Shown piece after piece: positions 29,777-36,600 of a stretch of DNA of 39,580 nucleotides; position 1 is the stretch's first letter, and every line of letters begins with the position of its first letter. The position numbers were made by a program, and so were the translations under genes. The notes below the pieces were generated by a model. It searched no databases. It was given only the letters and a program-made list of their open reading frames with translations, and was not told the origin of the DNA. Source of the DNA: an uncultured Clostridia bacterium (GTDB lineage Bacteria > Bacillota > Clostridia > Christensenellales > Aristaeellaceae); NCBI GenBank assembly GCA_946407745.1, contig CAMJPQ010000030.1:1-39580 (forward strand), in the 5' to 3' direction.

Positions 29777-30541
29777 TTACGTCCCCGCCGGATCGTAATC
29801 GGAAGAACAGATACAGATTTCCACTTTCCCATCATTTGCCCTCACAAGGAATCTGATTCTGCCCTTCATTTTTCTTAGATCGCTAAGATCGAATACCTCT
29901 GTTGAAAATACTCCGGTATTCGTTTCACATGCGTGGATCCAATCGGTAATTTGACCTCTTGCAAGTGACAGCGTACCTATAATTTTCGATTTTTCATCGG
30001 CGTATTTCCAATGATAACCGGACGAGGTTCTTTGCCTACCAGCAAGGGCTCTTGAAATGTTGCTTTGCTCAACCCCCGTAAAGCGTGCAGCCTCTGAAAT
30101 GGAATTAAATACCTTGCCTGTCTCAATGCAAATAACTCTTTTGGGACTCGCAAATTGTTTCCCAGGACTGTCTTGGCAATTCACTCTCAATTTCTTTGCT
30201 TTTGCCTTTTTTGACTCTGACGGCAGATATGAATTGTTGTAACTATATGAACACCACTCCAAGTTTTCGGCCCTGTTATCGTGTTTGTCCCAGTTCTTGT
30301 GGTTAACGACAGGCAAATTATCAGGATTGTCAATAAATGCTTCGGCAACGAGCCGATGAACACGTTGCATGCTGCCTTTACCGTCTTTATACAGTTTTAC
30401 AAGAAGATAGTCTTTCCCGTTCAGCAAAGACAATGCGGATTCCTTGCCGTTCTTTGAGAAAATAATACTTTTCACATTTCCATAATTGCTTACTTGATAC
30501 CGGCCCTCATATCCGACTACGTCCCTCCACACTTCACTCAT
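29777..30541 (-). CDS. NUMOD4/HNH homing endonuclease
   Basis: 254 residues, opposite to all neighbours and AT-rich. NUMOD4 (EVWRDVVGYEGRYQVSNYGNVKS), an HNH_3 motif (VHRLVAEAFIDNPDNLPVVN, then HKNWDKHDNRAENLEW), a basic linker, a NUMOD1 DNA-binding module (KVFNSISEAARFTGVEQSNI ... GYHWKY) and an extra 65-residue C-terminal domain (TEVFDLSDLRKMKGRIRFLV ...) with no recognised family. ATG 30541 follows GGAGG by ten bases; its own promoter lies upstream. A selfish gene inserted in the accessory cassette. Confidence 0.88.
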   Translation of the reverse strand: MSEVWRDVVGYEGRYQVSNYGNVKSIIFSKNGKESALSLLNGKDYLLVKLYKDGKGSMQRVHRLVAEAFIDNPDNLPVVNHKNWDKHDNRAENLEWCSYSYNNSYLPSESKKAKAKKLRVNCQDSPGKQFASPKRVICIETGKVFNSISEAARFTGVEQSNISRALAGRQRTSSGYHWKYADEKSKIIGTLSLARGQITDWIHACETNTGVFSTEVFDLSDLRKMKGRIRFLVRANDGKVEICICSSDYDPAGT

Positions 30542-30575
30542 AATTATAAAATCCTCCACGATTTATGTTATTCGT

Positions 30576-30604
30576 TTTATACCAGCATAGACATAATAAC
30601 ACAA
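30576..30604 (-). promoter_or_regulatory. Promoter of the homing endonuclease gene
   Basis: On the minus strand TTGTGT (30604-30599), 17-base spacer, TATAAA (30581-30576), about 35 bases before the ATG. Confidence 0.6.
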
Positions 30605-30624
30605 TACTGCTTTTTTGTACACTA

Positions 30625-30640
30625 TTTTCTGGCCAGAAAA
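30625..30640. promoter_or_regulatory. 16-bp perfect palindrome between divergent genes
   Basis: TTTTCTGGCCAGAAAA, flanked by ACACTA and GTGT that extend the symmetry with a small offset. It lies in the 130-base AT-rich gap between the homing endonuclease and the plus-strand 30674 gene. An operator is the natural reading. Confidence 0.5.
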
Positions 30641-30673
30641 GTGTAAATACATTTTTGAAAGGTGACAAACATT

Positions 30674-31486
30674 ATGGCTCTCACTGATGAAGGATCCGGC
30701 AACGGGTTCTACATGCCGGTCGCTCCCGCCTACGGCGGCGGCTACGGCAACGGCAGCGGCTTTTTCGGCGGGGACTGGGCGTGGATCATCCTCCTGCTCC
30801 TCATCGGCGGAAACGGCTGGGGCTTCGGCGGCTTCGGAGGCGGCTATGGCGCCATGATGGGCATGGACTGCGGTCTGTACCCCTGGCTGAATAACAGCCA
30901 GCACATCTCCGACGGCTTCCGTGATCAGCAGATCACCACATATCTGAACGGGCTGCAGAACAGCCTTACCTCCGGCTTCGGTGATGTTCAGCTCGGCATT
31001 GCCGGGATCAACCAGAACATCTGCCAGACCGGCAACGCCATCACCGGCGCGATCACCAACGGCCAGATCGCCAGCATGCAGCAGGGCTTCGGCATCCAGT
31101 CCGCCATCAGCAACGGCTTCAACCAGACCGCCGCCGGCACCGCGGATCTGAAGTACACGATCGCCACCGAAGCGTGCGCGGACCGTGCCGCCGTGACCCA
31201 GGGCATCCAGACCGTTCTCGACAAGCTGTGCCAGCTCGAACTGGACGGCTACAAGCGCGAGGCAGACAGCCTGCGCACCCAGCTCTCCGAGGCCCGGCTG
31301 GCGGCTTCCCAGACCGCTCAGAACGCGTTCATCTCCCAGGGCTTCTCCAACGAGGTTGACGCCCTGTACAACCGTCTCAACTCCTGCCCCGTGCCCACCA
31401 CTCCCGTGTATGGCAGAACCCCGATTTTCACCTGCGGCGGGAACCCCGTCGGCTGCGGCTGCGGCGGCAACACCTTCATGAACTGA
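30674..31486 (+). CDS. Gly-rich membrane-segment protein with Cys-rich tail
   Basis: 270 residues from ATG 30674 with AAAGGTG. N-terminal Gly/Tyr/Phe-rich region with one hydrophobic stretch (WAWIILLLLIGG), then GFGGFGGGYG. Q-rich helical repeats follow, in which DGFRDQQITTYLNGLQNSL, FGDVQLGIAGINQNI and GQIASMQQGFGIQSAISNG recur as related units. A helical C-terminal domain ends C-G-G-N-P-V-G-C-G-C-G-G-N. A family I recognise from gut Firmicutes phages and chromosomes, without assigned function; possibly membrane- or envelope-associated fibre-like. Confidence 0.7.
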   Translation: MALTDEGSGNGFYMPVAPAYGGGYGNGSGFFGGDWAWIILLLLIGGNGWGFGGFGGGYGAMMGMDCGLYPWLNNSQHISDGFRDQQITTYLNGLQNSLTSGFGDVQLGIAGINQNICQTGNAITGAITNGQIASMQQGFGIQSAISNGFNQTAAGTADLKYTIATEACADRAAVTQGIQTVLDKLCQLELDGYKREADSLRTQLSEARLAASQTAQNAFISQGFSNEVDALYNRLNSCPVPTTPVYGRTPIFTCGGNPVGCGCGGNTFMN

Positions 31487-31499
31487 TCGGGGTGTCACC

Positions 31500-31952
31500 A
31501 TGGCAAGGTATCTTACTTCCACGGATCAGAATGTCGCTCTCAACGGCATTATTCCGTTTGATGATGTATCTATCTCGTGCAACAAGGGGTGTGTCATTCC
31601 CCTTGCTGTCGGGGTTCTTACCTTGAAGGGTGGCTCCAATCAGCCCGCGCGGTACGAAGTGACGCTGCAGGGGAATATCGCCATCCCCGAAGGCGGGGCC
31701 GTGACGCCGATCGCTGTGGCGATCACGCTCAACGGAGTCCCCGTTGCTGACAGCGTGGCGATCGTCACTCCTGCGGCGGCGGAGGATTTGTGGCACGTGA
31801 ACACGTCGGCCACGATCACTGTCCCCTGCGGCTGCTGTGTGTCCGTCTCTGCGGCCTACGTTGACGCCACGGAGGACGACGCGGCGGTCACTCCCACGCC
31901 GTCCATCTTTGTGCGGCGGCGCGCCTCTCTGGACGTCCAGAGAACTGCCTGA
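31500..31952 (+). CDS. Beta-sandwich (TNF/BclA-like) protein candidate
   Basis: 150 residues. LNGIIPFDDVSISCNKGCVI, VLTLKGGSNQPARYEVTLQGNI, G-G-A-V-T-P-I-A-V-A-I-T-L-N-G and TATITVPCGCCVSVSAAY-like strands resemble the C-terminal jelly-roll of BclA/collagen-like or C1q/TNF-type surface proteins. Four cysteines form C-x3-C and CGCC. It could be a trimeric surface or decoration protein; the assignment is by pattern only. Confidence 0.6.
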   Translation: MARYLTSTDQNVALNGIIPFDDVSISCNKGCVIPLAVGVLTLKGGSNQPARYEVTLQGNIAIPEGGAVTPIAVAITLNGVPVADSVAIVTPAAAEDLWHVNTSATITVPCGCCVSVSAAYVDATEDDAAVTPTPSIFVRRRASLDVQRTA

Positions 31953-31970
31953 CGGGAAGGAGGAAGCACA

Positions 31971-32453
31971 ATGGACGAGAAACTGAAAACCCTGTATGAG
32001 CTTTGCGAGCTGGTGTCCGAGTCTCTGTCCGAGGCGAAGGACAAGCTGCGCAAGTCCTCCGGCGCTATCTCTGTGGGTGACGCCGATTACGTGGACAAGC
32101 TGACCCACACCCTCAAATCCATCAAGACCACGATCGCCATGATGGAGGCCGAAGGGGAAGAAGGCGGCTACTCCGGGCGCTACATGATGCCACGGTACGG
32201 CTACGCCTACAACGACGGGCGCTCTTATGCCGACGGCGGGCGCGGCAACAGCCGGGCCGACAGCTACGGCGGCATGAGCAACGCCGGACGCCGGAACGCT
32301 CAGCGTGACAGCATGGGCCGGTACTCCGGCAATTACTCCTACGCCGAGAGCATGGATGCCATTCTGGAAGACATGCGCGGCATGATGGGCTCTCTGCCCG
32401 AGGAGAAGCGCCGGGAAGTGCAGCGGTTCGTCGATAAGATGGACCGCATGTAA
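31971..32453 (+). CDS. Helical protein with Tyr/Gly/Arg-rich disordered middle
   Basis: 160 residues. Helical N-terminus (TLYELCELVSESLSEAKDKL, VDKLTHTLKSIKTTIAMMEA), a low-complexity central part (YSGRYMMPRYGYAYNDGRSY ... GYSNAGRR-type, 70-125) and a C-terminal helix (ILEDMRGMMGSLPEEKRREV). The helix-disorder-helix layout is distinctive; no enzyme motif. GGAGG upstream. Confidence 0.65.
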   Translation: MDEKLKTLYELCELVSESLSEAKDKLRKSSGAISVGDADYVDKLTHTLKSIKTTIAMMEAEGEEGGYSGRYMMPRYGYAYNDGRSYADGGRGNSRADSYGGMSNAGRRNAQRDSMGRYSGNYSYAESMDAILEDMRGMMGSLPEEKRREVQRFVDKMDRM

Positions 32454-32468
32454 GGGGGGTGGCCTCTT

Positions 32469-32810
32469 GTGATAACCGAACAGGATTTGCAGGAGGCCAT
32501 TGCCGAATGCCAGGGGGAAAAGCACCCCAACGCCTCCACCTGTATGAAGCTCGCGGCGTTCTACACGATCCGTAACGAGCTGTACCCGGCGAAGTCCGCA
32601 GAGCCGGTCGTCCGGGGGTACTCCTACGCGCCCCCGCCGGAAGCGGTCGGAAACACCATCACCTATGAGAGCGACACAGAGTTCGGGCGGACGATCCGCG
32701 GGAGATCCCAAGCGGAGATCTGGCCCATCGTGGACGAGCTGGTGAGTGATGCGCTGCGGGTGGTCAATCCCAGGCTTTACGCCGCGTTCCTGCGCAAGAT
32801 CAGACCATAG
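32469..32810 (+). CDS. Helical protein, last of the accessory cassette
   Basis: 113 residues from GTG 32469 with GGGGGGTGG. N-terminal helical VITEQDLQEAIAECQGEKHP, then STCMKLAAFYTIRNELYPAK and a C-terminal EIWPIVDELVSDALRVVNPR. Immediately followed by the bidirectional terminator. Function unknown; conserved next to the preceding two genes in my experience of such cassettes (not verified here). Confidence 0.65.
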   Translation: MITEQDLQEAIAECQGEKHPNASTCMKLAAFYTIRNELYPAKSAEPVVRGYSYAPPPEAVGNTITYESDTEFGRTIRGRSQAEIWPIVDELVSDALRVVNPRLYAAFLRKIRP

Positions 32811-32814
32811 CAAA

Positions 32815-32855
32815 AGGCCCTTATGCCGAGCTTCGGCATAGGGGCCTCTTTATTT
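32815..32855. terminator. Bidirectional terminator between plus cassette and minus early operon
   Basis: A 15-base stem AGGCCCTTATGCCGA (32815-32829) / TCGGCATAGGGGCCT (32833-32847) with one wobble pair and a three-base loop, followed by CTTTATTT; on the minus strand it is followed by TTTTG. It ends both the plus cassette and the long early operon. Confidence 0.9.
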
Positions 32856-32922
32856 GCCCTGTGAGGCGTTTTCCAGCTCGGGGATGTTGGTATATGGGTA
32901 TTGTCGCTCAAAATCGCTGTGA

Positions 32923-32936
32923 GCCGTTGCAACGGC
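32923..32936. repeat. GCCGTTGCAACGGC palindrome, copy 3
   Basis: Perfect 14-base palindrome containing the CGTTGCAACG core, in the roughly 100-base non-coding end of the early operon (32848-32947); identical to the copy at 37807. Confidence 0.55.
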
Positions 32937-32947
32937 CTCTCGCCGGA

Positions 32948-33337
32948 TTACACGCTTTCCAGATAGCGGTAGCATACAGCCTTGACCGCCTCCTCGGTGT
33001 TTTTCCCTCCGATGATCATGGCCACATCCGCCCAGGCGAACCCTGCCAGGAAGCGGAGGGAGAAGATCTGTCGGGTGCGGTTGTCCTGGATCGTGTCGAT
33101 CCACCCCCGGATCCTCGGTTCGGAGCGGGTCACCATCCTTTCCATGCGCTCTACGTCCTCCCGCTGCTGGCTGATCAGAACGGCCAACTGCTCCACCTTC
33201 CGGCTGTCACCGGATCCCCGCGGCATGCCGTCCATGTTCTGGGCCTTCAAAAATGACTGCATAGACTGGAGCCTGTCCCTTGCGGCAGCGAGGTCGGTAA
33301 CCATGTCAAGGTGCAAGTTCAAGTCCTCCAGCGTCAT
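32948..33337 (-). CDS. ArpU/sigma-region-4-like late regulator candidate
   Basis: 129 residues. N-terminal helical, coiled-coil-like part (LNLHLDMVTDLAAARDRLQ ... KVEQLAVLISQQREDVERME). The C-terminal sigma-70 region 4-like HTH is TRQIFSLRFLAGFAWADVA, then IIGGKNTEEAVKAVCYRYLE. It is the last gene of the early operon, the usual place of ArpU/RinA/DUF1492-type activators of late transcription in Gram-positive phages. It probably switches on the packaging and structural genes. Confidence 0.75.
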   Translation of the reverse strand: MTLEDLNLHLDMVTDLAAARDRLQSMQSFLKAQNMDGMPRGSGDSRKVEQLAVLISQQREDVERMERMVTRSEPRIRGWIDTIQDNRTRQIFSLRFLAGFAWADVAMIIGGKNTEEAVKAVCYRYLESV

Positions 33338-33338
33338 G

Positions 33339-33548
33339 TCATTTCTCCTGGCTTTCGCCTATCGGTGCATAATTCTTTCCGACGTACTTTCCCATTAGCC
33401 CGTTCGGGAATTTCACAAGGGGCAGCTTTTTCCGGCGCTCGATCTCGGCGTAGGACCAGGGGCAGCCGTCGCAGGGAGCCTGGATGCAGGTCTCCTCCTT
33501 GCGGTTCCACGAACAGGTTTTTGAGATATACGGCGCTTTCTTCTCCAT
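33339..33548 (-). CDS. Small Cys-rich protein
   Basis: 69 residues: KAPYISKTCSWNRKEETCIQ, then APCDGCPWSYAEIERRKK. Five cysteines, C-x8-C-x4-C-x2-C type. ATG 33548 with GGAGG. Unassigned early protein; zinc binding likely. Confidence 0.65.
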   Translation of the reverse strand: MEKKAPYISKTCSWNRKEETCIQAPCDGCPWSYAEIERRKKLPLVKFPNGLMGKYVGKNYAPIGESQEK

Positions 33549-33549
33549 G

Positions 33550-33711
33550 TCAGCCTCCGTTTTCCTTCTGGCCGCGCCACACGGGGGCGCAGCCGGTTTT
33601 CTCGCAGTCCCGGTCTCTATACTTGCAGACCCAGCAGCGGCGCGACGGGTTCATCATGACGAACAGCAGATCCCGTTTCAGATCCTGGATGATCTTTTCT
33701 TCTGGTGTCAT
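33550..33711 (-). CDS. Small Cys-rich protein
   Basis: 53 residues: MTPEEKIIQDLKRDLLFVMM, then SRRCWVCKYRDRDCEKTGCA. Four cysteines (CWVC and C-x4-C) make a zinc-knuckle-like unit. ATG 33711 with GGAGGTT. The stop lies next to the start of the following gene. Confidence 0.62.
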   Translation of the reverse strand: MTPEEKIIQDLKRDLLFVMMNPSRRCWVCKYRDRDCEKTGCAPVWRGQKENGG

Positions 33712-33717
33712 TATACA

Positions 33718-34068
33718 TCAACCTCCAAAATCTTCCGGCAAGAGTACATCTGCCGTGTCCCATGCGTGATAGATCCGAGGGCCGATGCGTGCGATCCAGT
33801 CCACCATTTCCTCGTTGGTTGCCCAGGAGTCATAGCATCCAGAAGAAGTAGAAAGGCCGGATTCTACAAGGAATGCGTGTACGATCTCGTGGCGGGCCAC
33901 TTTCGCGGCGTATCGTCGCATATCACCTAGGTCTCCTTCTATCTCCTGTTCTACCACGATCAGGCGAGTGGTCCAGTCTGTATAACCGTCGCAATTCTCA
34001 AGCCGTGGATCATTTTTCTCTGTCCGGTATTCGAACGTCCATTTTGAGCCGAGAATATCAAGTGTCAT
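33718..34068 (-). CDS. HExxH metallopeptidase-like protein
   Basis: 116 residues. Residues 55-70, AKVARHEIVHAFLVES, contain H60-E61-x-x-H64, a zincin motif. The C-terminal NEEMVDWIARIGPRIYHAWD carries a conserved Glu as third-ligand candidate. The family is common in Gram-positive phage early regions, function unknown. It resembles a shortened ImmA/IrrE or SprT-like fold, but no repressor-cleavage link is shown. AAGGAGG upstream; ATGA coupling. Confidence 0.72.
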   Translation of the reverse strand: MTLDILGSKWTFEYRTEKNDPRLENCDGYTDWTTRLIVVEQEIEGDLGDMRRYAAKVARHEIVHAFLVESGLSTSSGCYDSWATNEEMVDWIARIGPRIYHAWDTADVLLPEDFGG

Positions 34069-34328
34069 CTTTTGCCCTCCTTACTTGCCGGCTCCGGTGT
34101 GAGTTGCACAAAATATTCTCCGGCACGGCGCATCCAGTAAAGCCAGTCGTGCATAATAGCGTCAATCACAGCCACAGCCTTTTCGTGAGGCATCGCGAGG
34201 ATTGTTTCAGCTGAAAGATCTCCGCTTTCCTGCATCAATTCAAATAGCTTGCTTCTGACAGGAATGCGGCAATACATCGCTTTGCCATTGATAGTGCCGC
34301 GAATGACGCTCGGCTTTAAATCCTCCAT
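34065..34328 (-). CDS. Small early protein, unknown function
   Basis: 87 residues: KPSVIRGTINGKAMYCRIPV, then LFELMQESGDLSAETILAMP and a basic end. Start ATG 34328 overlaps no upstream gene but has a GGAG site. No domain recognised. Coupled to the HExxH gene. Confidence 0.65.
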   Translation of the reverse strand: MEDLKPSVIRGTINGKAMYCRIPVRSKLFELMQESGDLSAETILAMPHEKAVAVIDAIMHDWLYWMRRAGEYFVQLTPEPASKEGKR

Positions 34329-34329
34329 G

Positions 34330-34467
34330 TTATTGGCCCTCCTCTGCCGGGATGATGGTGACGCCCTTGTTGCATCCTAAAATCTTTTTGAACTGGTCGT
34401 TTTCCCTTTCTTCTTTCTCCTTCTGGTATGGGCAATCGGTAGTCGAACAATCTTTGCAATAGATCAT
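34330..34467 (-). CDS. Small Cys protein
   Basis: 45 residues: MIYCKDCSTTDCPYQKEKEE, then CNKGVTIIPAEEGQ. C-x2-C-x4-C plus a later Cys suggests zinc binding. Overlaps the upstream gene as ATGA. Its end T-I-I-P-A-E resembles the end of the upstream 95-residue protein (T-V-I-P-A-E), hinting at duplication of a short tail. Confidence 0.6.
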   Translation of the reverse strand: MIYCKDCSTTDCPYQKEKEERENDQFKKILGCNKGVTIIPAEEGQ

Positions 34468-34751
34468 TTTCCCTCTGCACCTCCAAATTCCGCAGGAATC
34501 ACCGTAGGCTGATTGTCGATGCTTTCAAGGAAAGCGTTTGTGTCATAGACGTATTCGTTTTCGCCATTTATCAGCCATTCATCTCTCATTTCGTCCGCAT
34601 CGATAAGCCGCCCGTTCGGCCCTACTTGGATTGCGGTTCCAATTTCTTCTCCATATTTGTAGAACGATTTACCTACAACTCTACCATCTGCATAAATACG
34701 AATGTCCAAATAACCTTTCGGCATCTCCATGCCCTTGATGTATACGCTCAT
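34464..34751 (-). CDS. Small early protein, beta-rich
   Basis: 95 residues: MSVYIKGMEMPKGYLDIRIY, then GPNGRLIDADEMRDEWLING and FLESIDNQPTVIPAE. The segments G-R-L-I-D-A-D-E and S-I-D-x-x-P-T-V-I-P-A-E recur in many Firmicutes phage proteins of unknown function. ATG 34751 with AGGAGG. Confidence 0.68.
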   Translation of the reverse strand: MSVYIKGMEMPKGYLDIRIYADGRVVGKSFYKYGEEIGTAIQVGPNGRLIDADEMRDEWLINGENEYVYDTNAFLESIDNQPTVIPAEFGGAEGK

Positions 34752-34754
34752 AGT

Positions 34755-35504
34755 TCATCCTCCTATTGCCAACTGGCAAAAAATTGAACAATCCTGCATT
34801 ATTTCTTCGCTCATTCTTCCTGCGTTTGGGTCAAGCTCATCAAGGAAAATTGGCCCGTTTTCGTCATGCAATATTGTATGTCCTATCTCTCGCTCCATCT
34901 TTGCCCTATCCTCAAACACTTCGGGAAAATCCTTGCGGATTTTATTCCAGTAGCCTTGCCCCCCCTTGACACATCCTCGGCAGTTGTTGTTTGAATATCC
35001 AAGGTCGTACATGGCGGGACGCTTTATCCCAAGTTCGGCGCACAAACCATGCGCGTCCTGCTTTGTTAGTTGCTTATCAATCAGCGGGAACACGTGTGAA
35101 AACTGTGGCATCGCGTCAATGAGCCTGTCGGCACGTTCAGTTTCGTCTACGTCGAAACCCCAAACGTAGGTAATGTCATAGTCCCGGTGTTCGTACTCCC
35201 ACTTTTTACGAACACGCTTTTTCAGCCAGTTTGTGCATGGGTAAAAGCCTGTTCGCAAATTGCCGACATGCCCGCAAGCCCGGATGCACTCCTCAACGCT
35301 GTCGTATTCATCAGATTTGAGGATTTTAACCTCACGCCCAAGGGCTTTTTCGCAGTCACGGATAAAACGAAGGCTGTCCGGGTGCTGGTCTGCGATGTCG
35401 ATGTAGATATACTCGTCAACCGTTTCTCTTTCCAGCCAACCGGAAACGAACGATGAAACCCCGGCACTTATCCAGCAAACTTTGAGTTTTGGCCTTCCGC
35501 TCAT
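34755..35504 (-). CDS. PAPS reductase / adenine-nucleotide alpha-hydrolase family protein
   Basis: 249 residues. The P-loop-like PP-motif is C-W-I-S-A-G-V-S-S (10-18; canonical SGGxDS with Ala and Ser substitutions), followed by Y-I-D-I-A-D-Q-H. Two Cys pairs follow: G-F-Y-P-C-T-N-W-L-K-K and N-N-C-R-G-C-V-K-G-G, typical of phage and DndC-like members that bind a metal or iron-sulfur cluster. Family enzymes activate substrates by adenylation and move sulfur. In phages they are suspected in nucleotide modification or anti-defence. AGGAGGT upstream. Confidence 0.75.
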   Translation of the reverse strand: MSGRPKLKVCWISAGVSSFVSGWLERETVDEYIYIDIADQHPDSLRFIRDCEKALGREVKILKSDEYDSVEECIRACGHVGNLRTGFYPCTNWLKKRVRKKWEYEHRDYDITYVWGFDVDETERADRLIDAMPQFSHVFPLIDKQLTKQDAHGLCAELGIKRPAMYDLGYSNNNCRGCVKGGQGYWNKIRKDFPEVFEDRAKMEREIGHTILHDENGPIFLDELDPNAGRMSEEIMQDCSIFCQLAIGG

Positions 35505-35534
35505 TCTGTTACCTCCTCAAACAAATTCATTTGG

Positions 35535-35726
35535 TCACTCCCCGTATTTGATCCGGTAGCATTCACGGCAAAATGGCTTCGAGTTGTCGGTGATGGCACA
35601 GTTGCAGGAGTCCACGTAAAAGAAGGCATCTCTCGGGGAAAGCGTTTTACCGCAGCCAGAGCAAACATAGCTGTCTGCCGTCTTTCGCTTGACCTTCGGG
35701 ATCATGTAGCCGTTGTTCTTCCTCAC
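35535..35726 (-). CDS. Zinc-ribbon-like small protein
   Basis: 63 residues from GTG 35726 (overlap GTGA with the TM microprotein). ADSYVCSGCGKTLSPRDAFF, then CNCAITDNSKPFCRECYRIK. Three C-x2-C/C-x-C pairs form a probable two-zinc treble-clef/RING-like unit. Unknown role. Confidence 0.65.
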   Translation of the reverse strand: MRKNNGYMIPKVKRKTADSYVCSGCGKTLSPRDAFFYVDSCNCAITDNSKPFCRECYRIKYGE

Positions 35727-35806
35727 CGGCGGTCGCTCCTTTCCTTCTCGTATAGAAGCCGAACGGTTACCACGAGGATGAATACGGCGACAAGAAATGC
35801 GATCAT
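35723..35806 (-). CDS. 27-residue single-transmembrane microprotein
   Basis: MIAFLVAVFILVVTVRLLYEKERSDRR: one transmembrane helix (2-19) followed by a basic tail. ATG 35806 has GAGGTG upstream, and the stop overlaps the next start by four bases, so the frame is integrated in the operon. Perhaps a membrane-acting early toxin-like or exclusion peptide (inference). Confidence 0.6.
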   Translation of the reverse strand: MIAFLVAVFILVVTVRLLYEKERSDRR

Positions 35807-35816
35807 GATTTTCACC

Positions 35817-36125
35817 TCACAAATAGTTTTTTCCGAATTCCCGGATAAAGTCGGCTGTTGTCCAACCGTAGGTTTTCATGGCTGCCCGCTGGGCGGCGGC
35901 CCGGAGATCCCGGTTGACGGCGGGATCCCCGTGTGCGCCCTCGCTCCCCTCGTGGCAGGGGTGGTGGCAGAGCACCACCCACATGCCGTGCGCTTTGCTT
36001 TTCTGCCGGAGCGGGCCTCCGAAGGGCTCGTGGCGGTCGAGTTTCCGATCACGTCTCCCGCACAGGTAGCAGAAGGATGTGTCAGTCTGGATGATGGACG
36101 GAGCATAGCCGTTGCGGTCAGCCAT
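35817..36125 (-). CDS. HNH-like / zinc-binding phage protein
   Basis: 102 residues. TSFCYLCGRRDRKLDRHEPF, then HGMWVVLCHHPCHEGSEGAH and a basic helical end FIREFGKNYL. The C-x2-C...D-R-H-E...L-C-H-x-x-C-H pattern is that of small phage HNH-type zinc proteins, in which D-R-H-E would carry the catalytic His. Endonuclease or structural-zinc role cannot be separated. Confidence 0.65.
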   Translation of the reverse strand: MADRNGYAPSIIQTDTSFCYLCGRRDRKLDRHEPFGGPLRQKSKAHGMWVVLCHHPCHEGSEGAHGDPAVNRDLRAAAQRAAMKTYGWTTADFIREFGKNYL

Positions 36126-36297
36126 GGTGTTGTGGCCTCACAACCTCGAAAGTGTCCATGAGCACGACCCGCTGTCCGCAGTGCTCACAGGAGTCTTTCG
36201 GCTCCTTGACCTCATTGAACGGCAGTTTCCGGAGGATGAAAGCGTCCCGGAACAGCTTTTCACAGGCGGGGCAGAGGGTGATGATCTTCGGTGTCAT
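36118..36297 (-). CDS. Small zinc-ribbon protein
   Basis: 59 residues: MTPKIITLCPACEKLFRDAF, then KDSCEHCGQRVVLMDTFEVV. Two C-x2-C pairs form a zinc ribbon. Overlaps both neighbours (4 and 8 bases). Unassigned, possibly an early regulator or anti-restriction accessory. Confidence 0.65.
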   Translation of the reverse strand: MTPKIITLCPACEKLFRDAFILRKLPFNEVKEPKDSCEHCGQRVVLMDTFEVVRPQHHG

Positions 36298-36545
36298 CCC
36301 TTTTTCCTCGCTTTCTTGAAGTCTGCTGCATTGGGACAGGTAGCGAAGTGGGGCATATACCCGGTCTCGGCGGTTGGATCGTTGGTGAAGTCACAGCTCA
36401 CGATATGGCCGCCCCGGGTGAGGATCTTCCCCCGTGCGCCCTCCCTCTCCCGGTACCCGACCGGGAGGGGATCGCAGGGCATGCTCTTGCCGCCTTCTGT
36501 GCGGATCCATAAAATCGGGGATCCGCAGCCTTTACATGTTCGCAT
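36294..36545 (-). CDS. Small zinc-binding protein
   Basis: 83 residues from ATG 36545 (GGAGGAG upstream): MRTCKGCGSPILWIRTEGGK, then SMPCDPLPVGYRE, HIVSCDFTNDPTAETGYMPHF and C-P-N-A. The C-x2-C...P-C-D pattern matches a family of phage proteins of unknown function. First of the tiny genes downstream of the tyrosine recombinase; the gap 36546-36600 shows nothing else. Confidence 0.68.
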   Translation of the reverse strand: MRTCKGCGSPILWIRTEGGKSMPCDPLPVGYREREGARGKILTRGGHIVSCDFTNDPTAETGYMPHFATCPNAADFKKARKKG

Positions 36546-36600
36546 TGGTTTCTCCTCCTGTAATTCGATCAAAATTGATTGAAATGAACAAATTGACGGA

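Noticed and set aside
31476-32813. A 445-codon minus-strand frame opposite the accessory cassette
   Set aside because: No start signals; the plus strand has four well-spaced genes with ribosome sites.
32850-33104. Possible extra small protein after the sigma-like gene (minus frame ending with N-I-P-E-L-E-N)
   Set aside because: The last 33 codons look protein-like but there is no ATG/GTG/TTG before them outside the overlapping gene; too weak to call.
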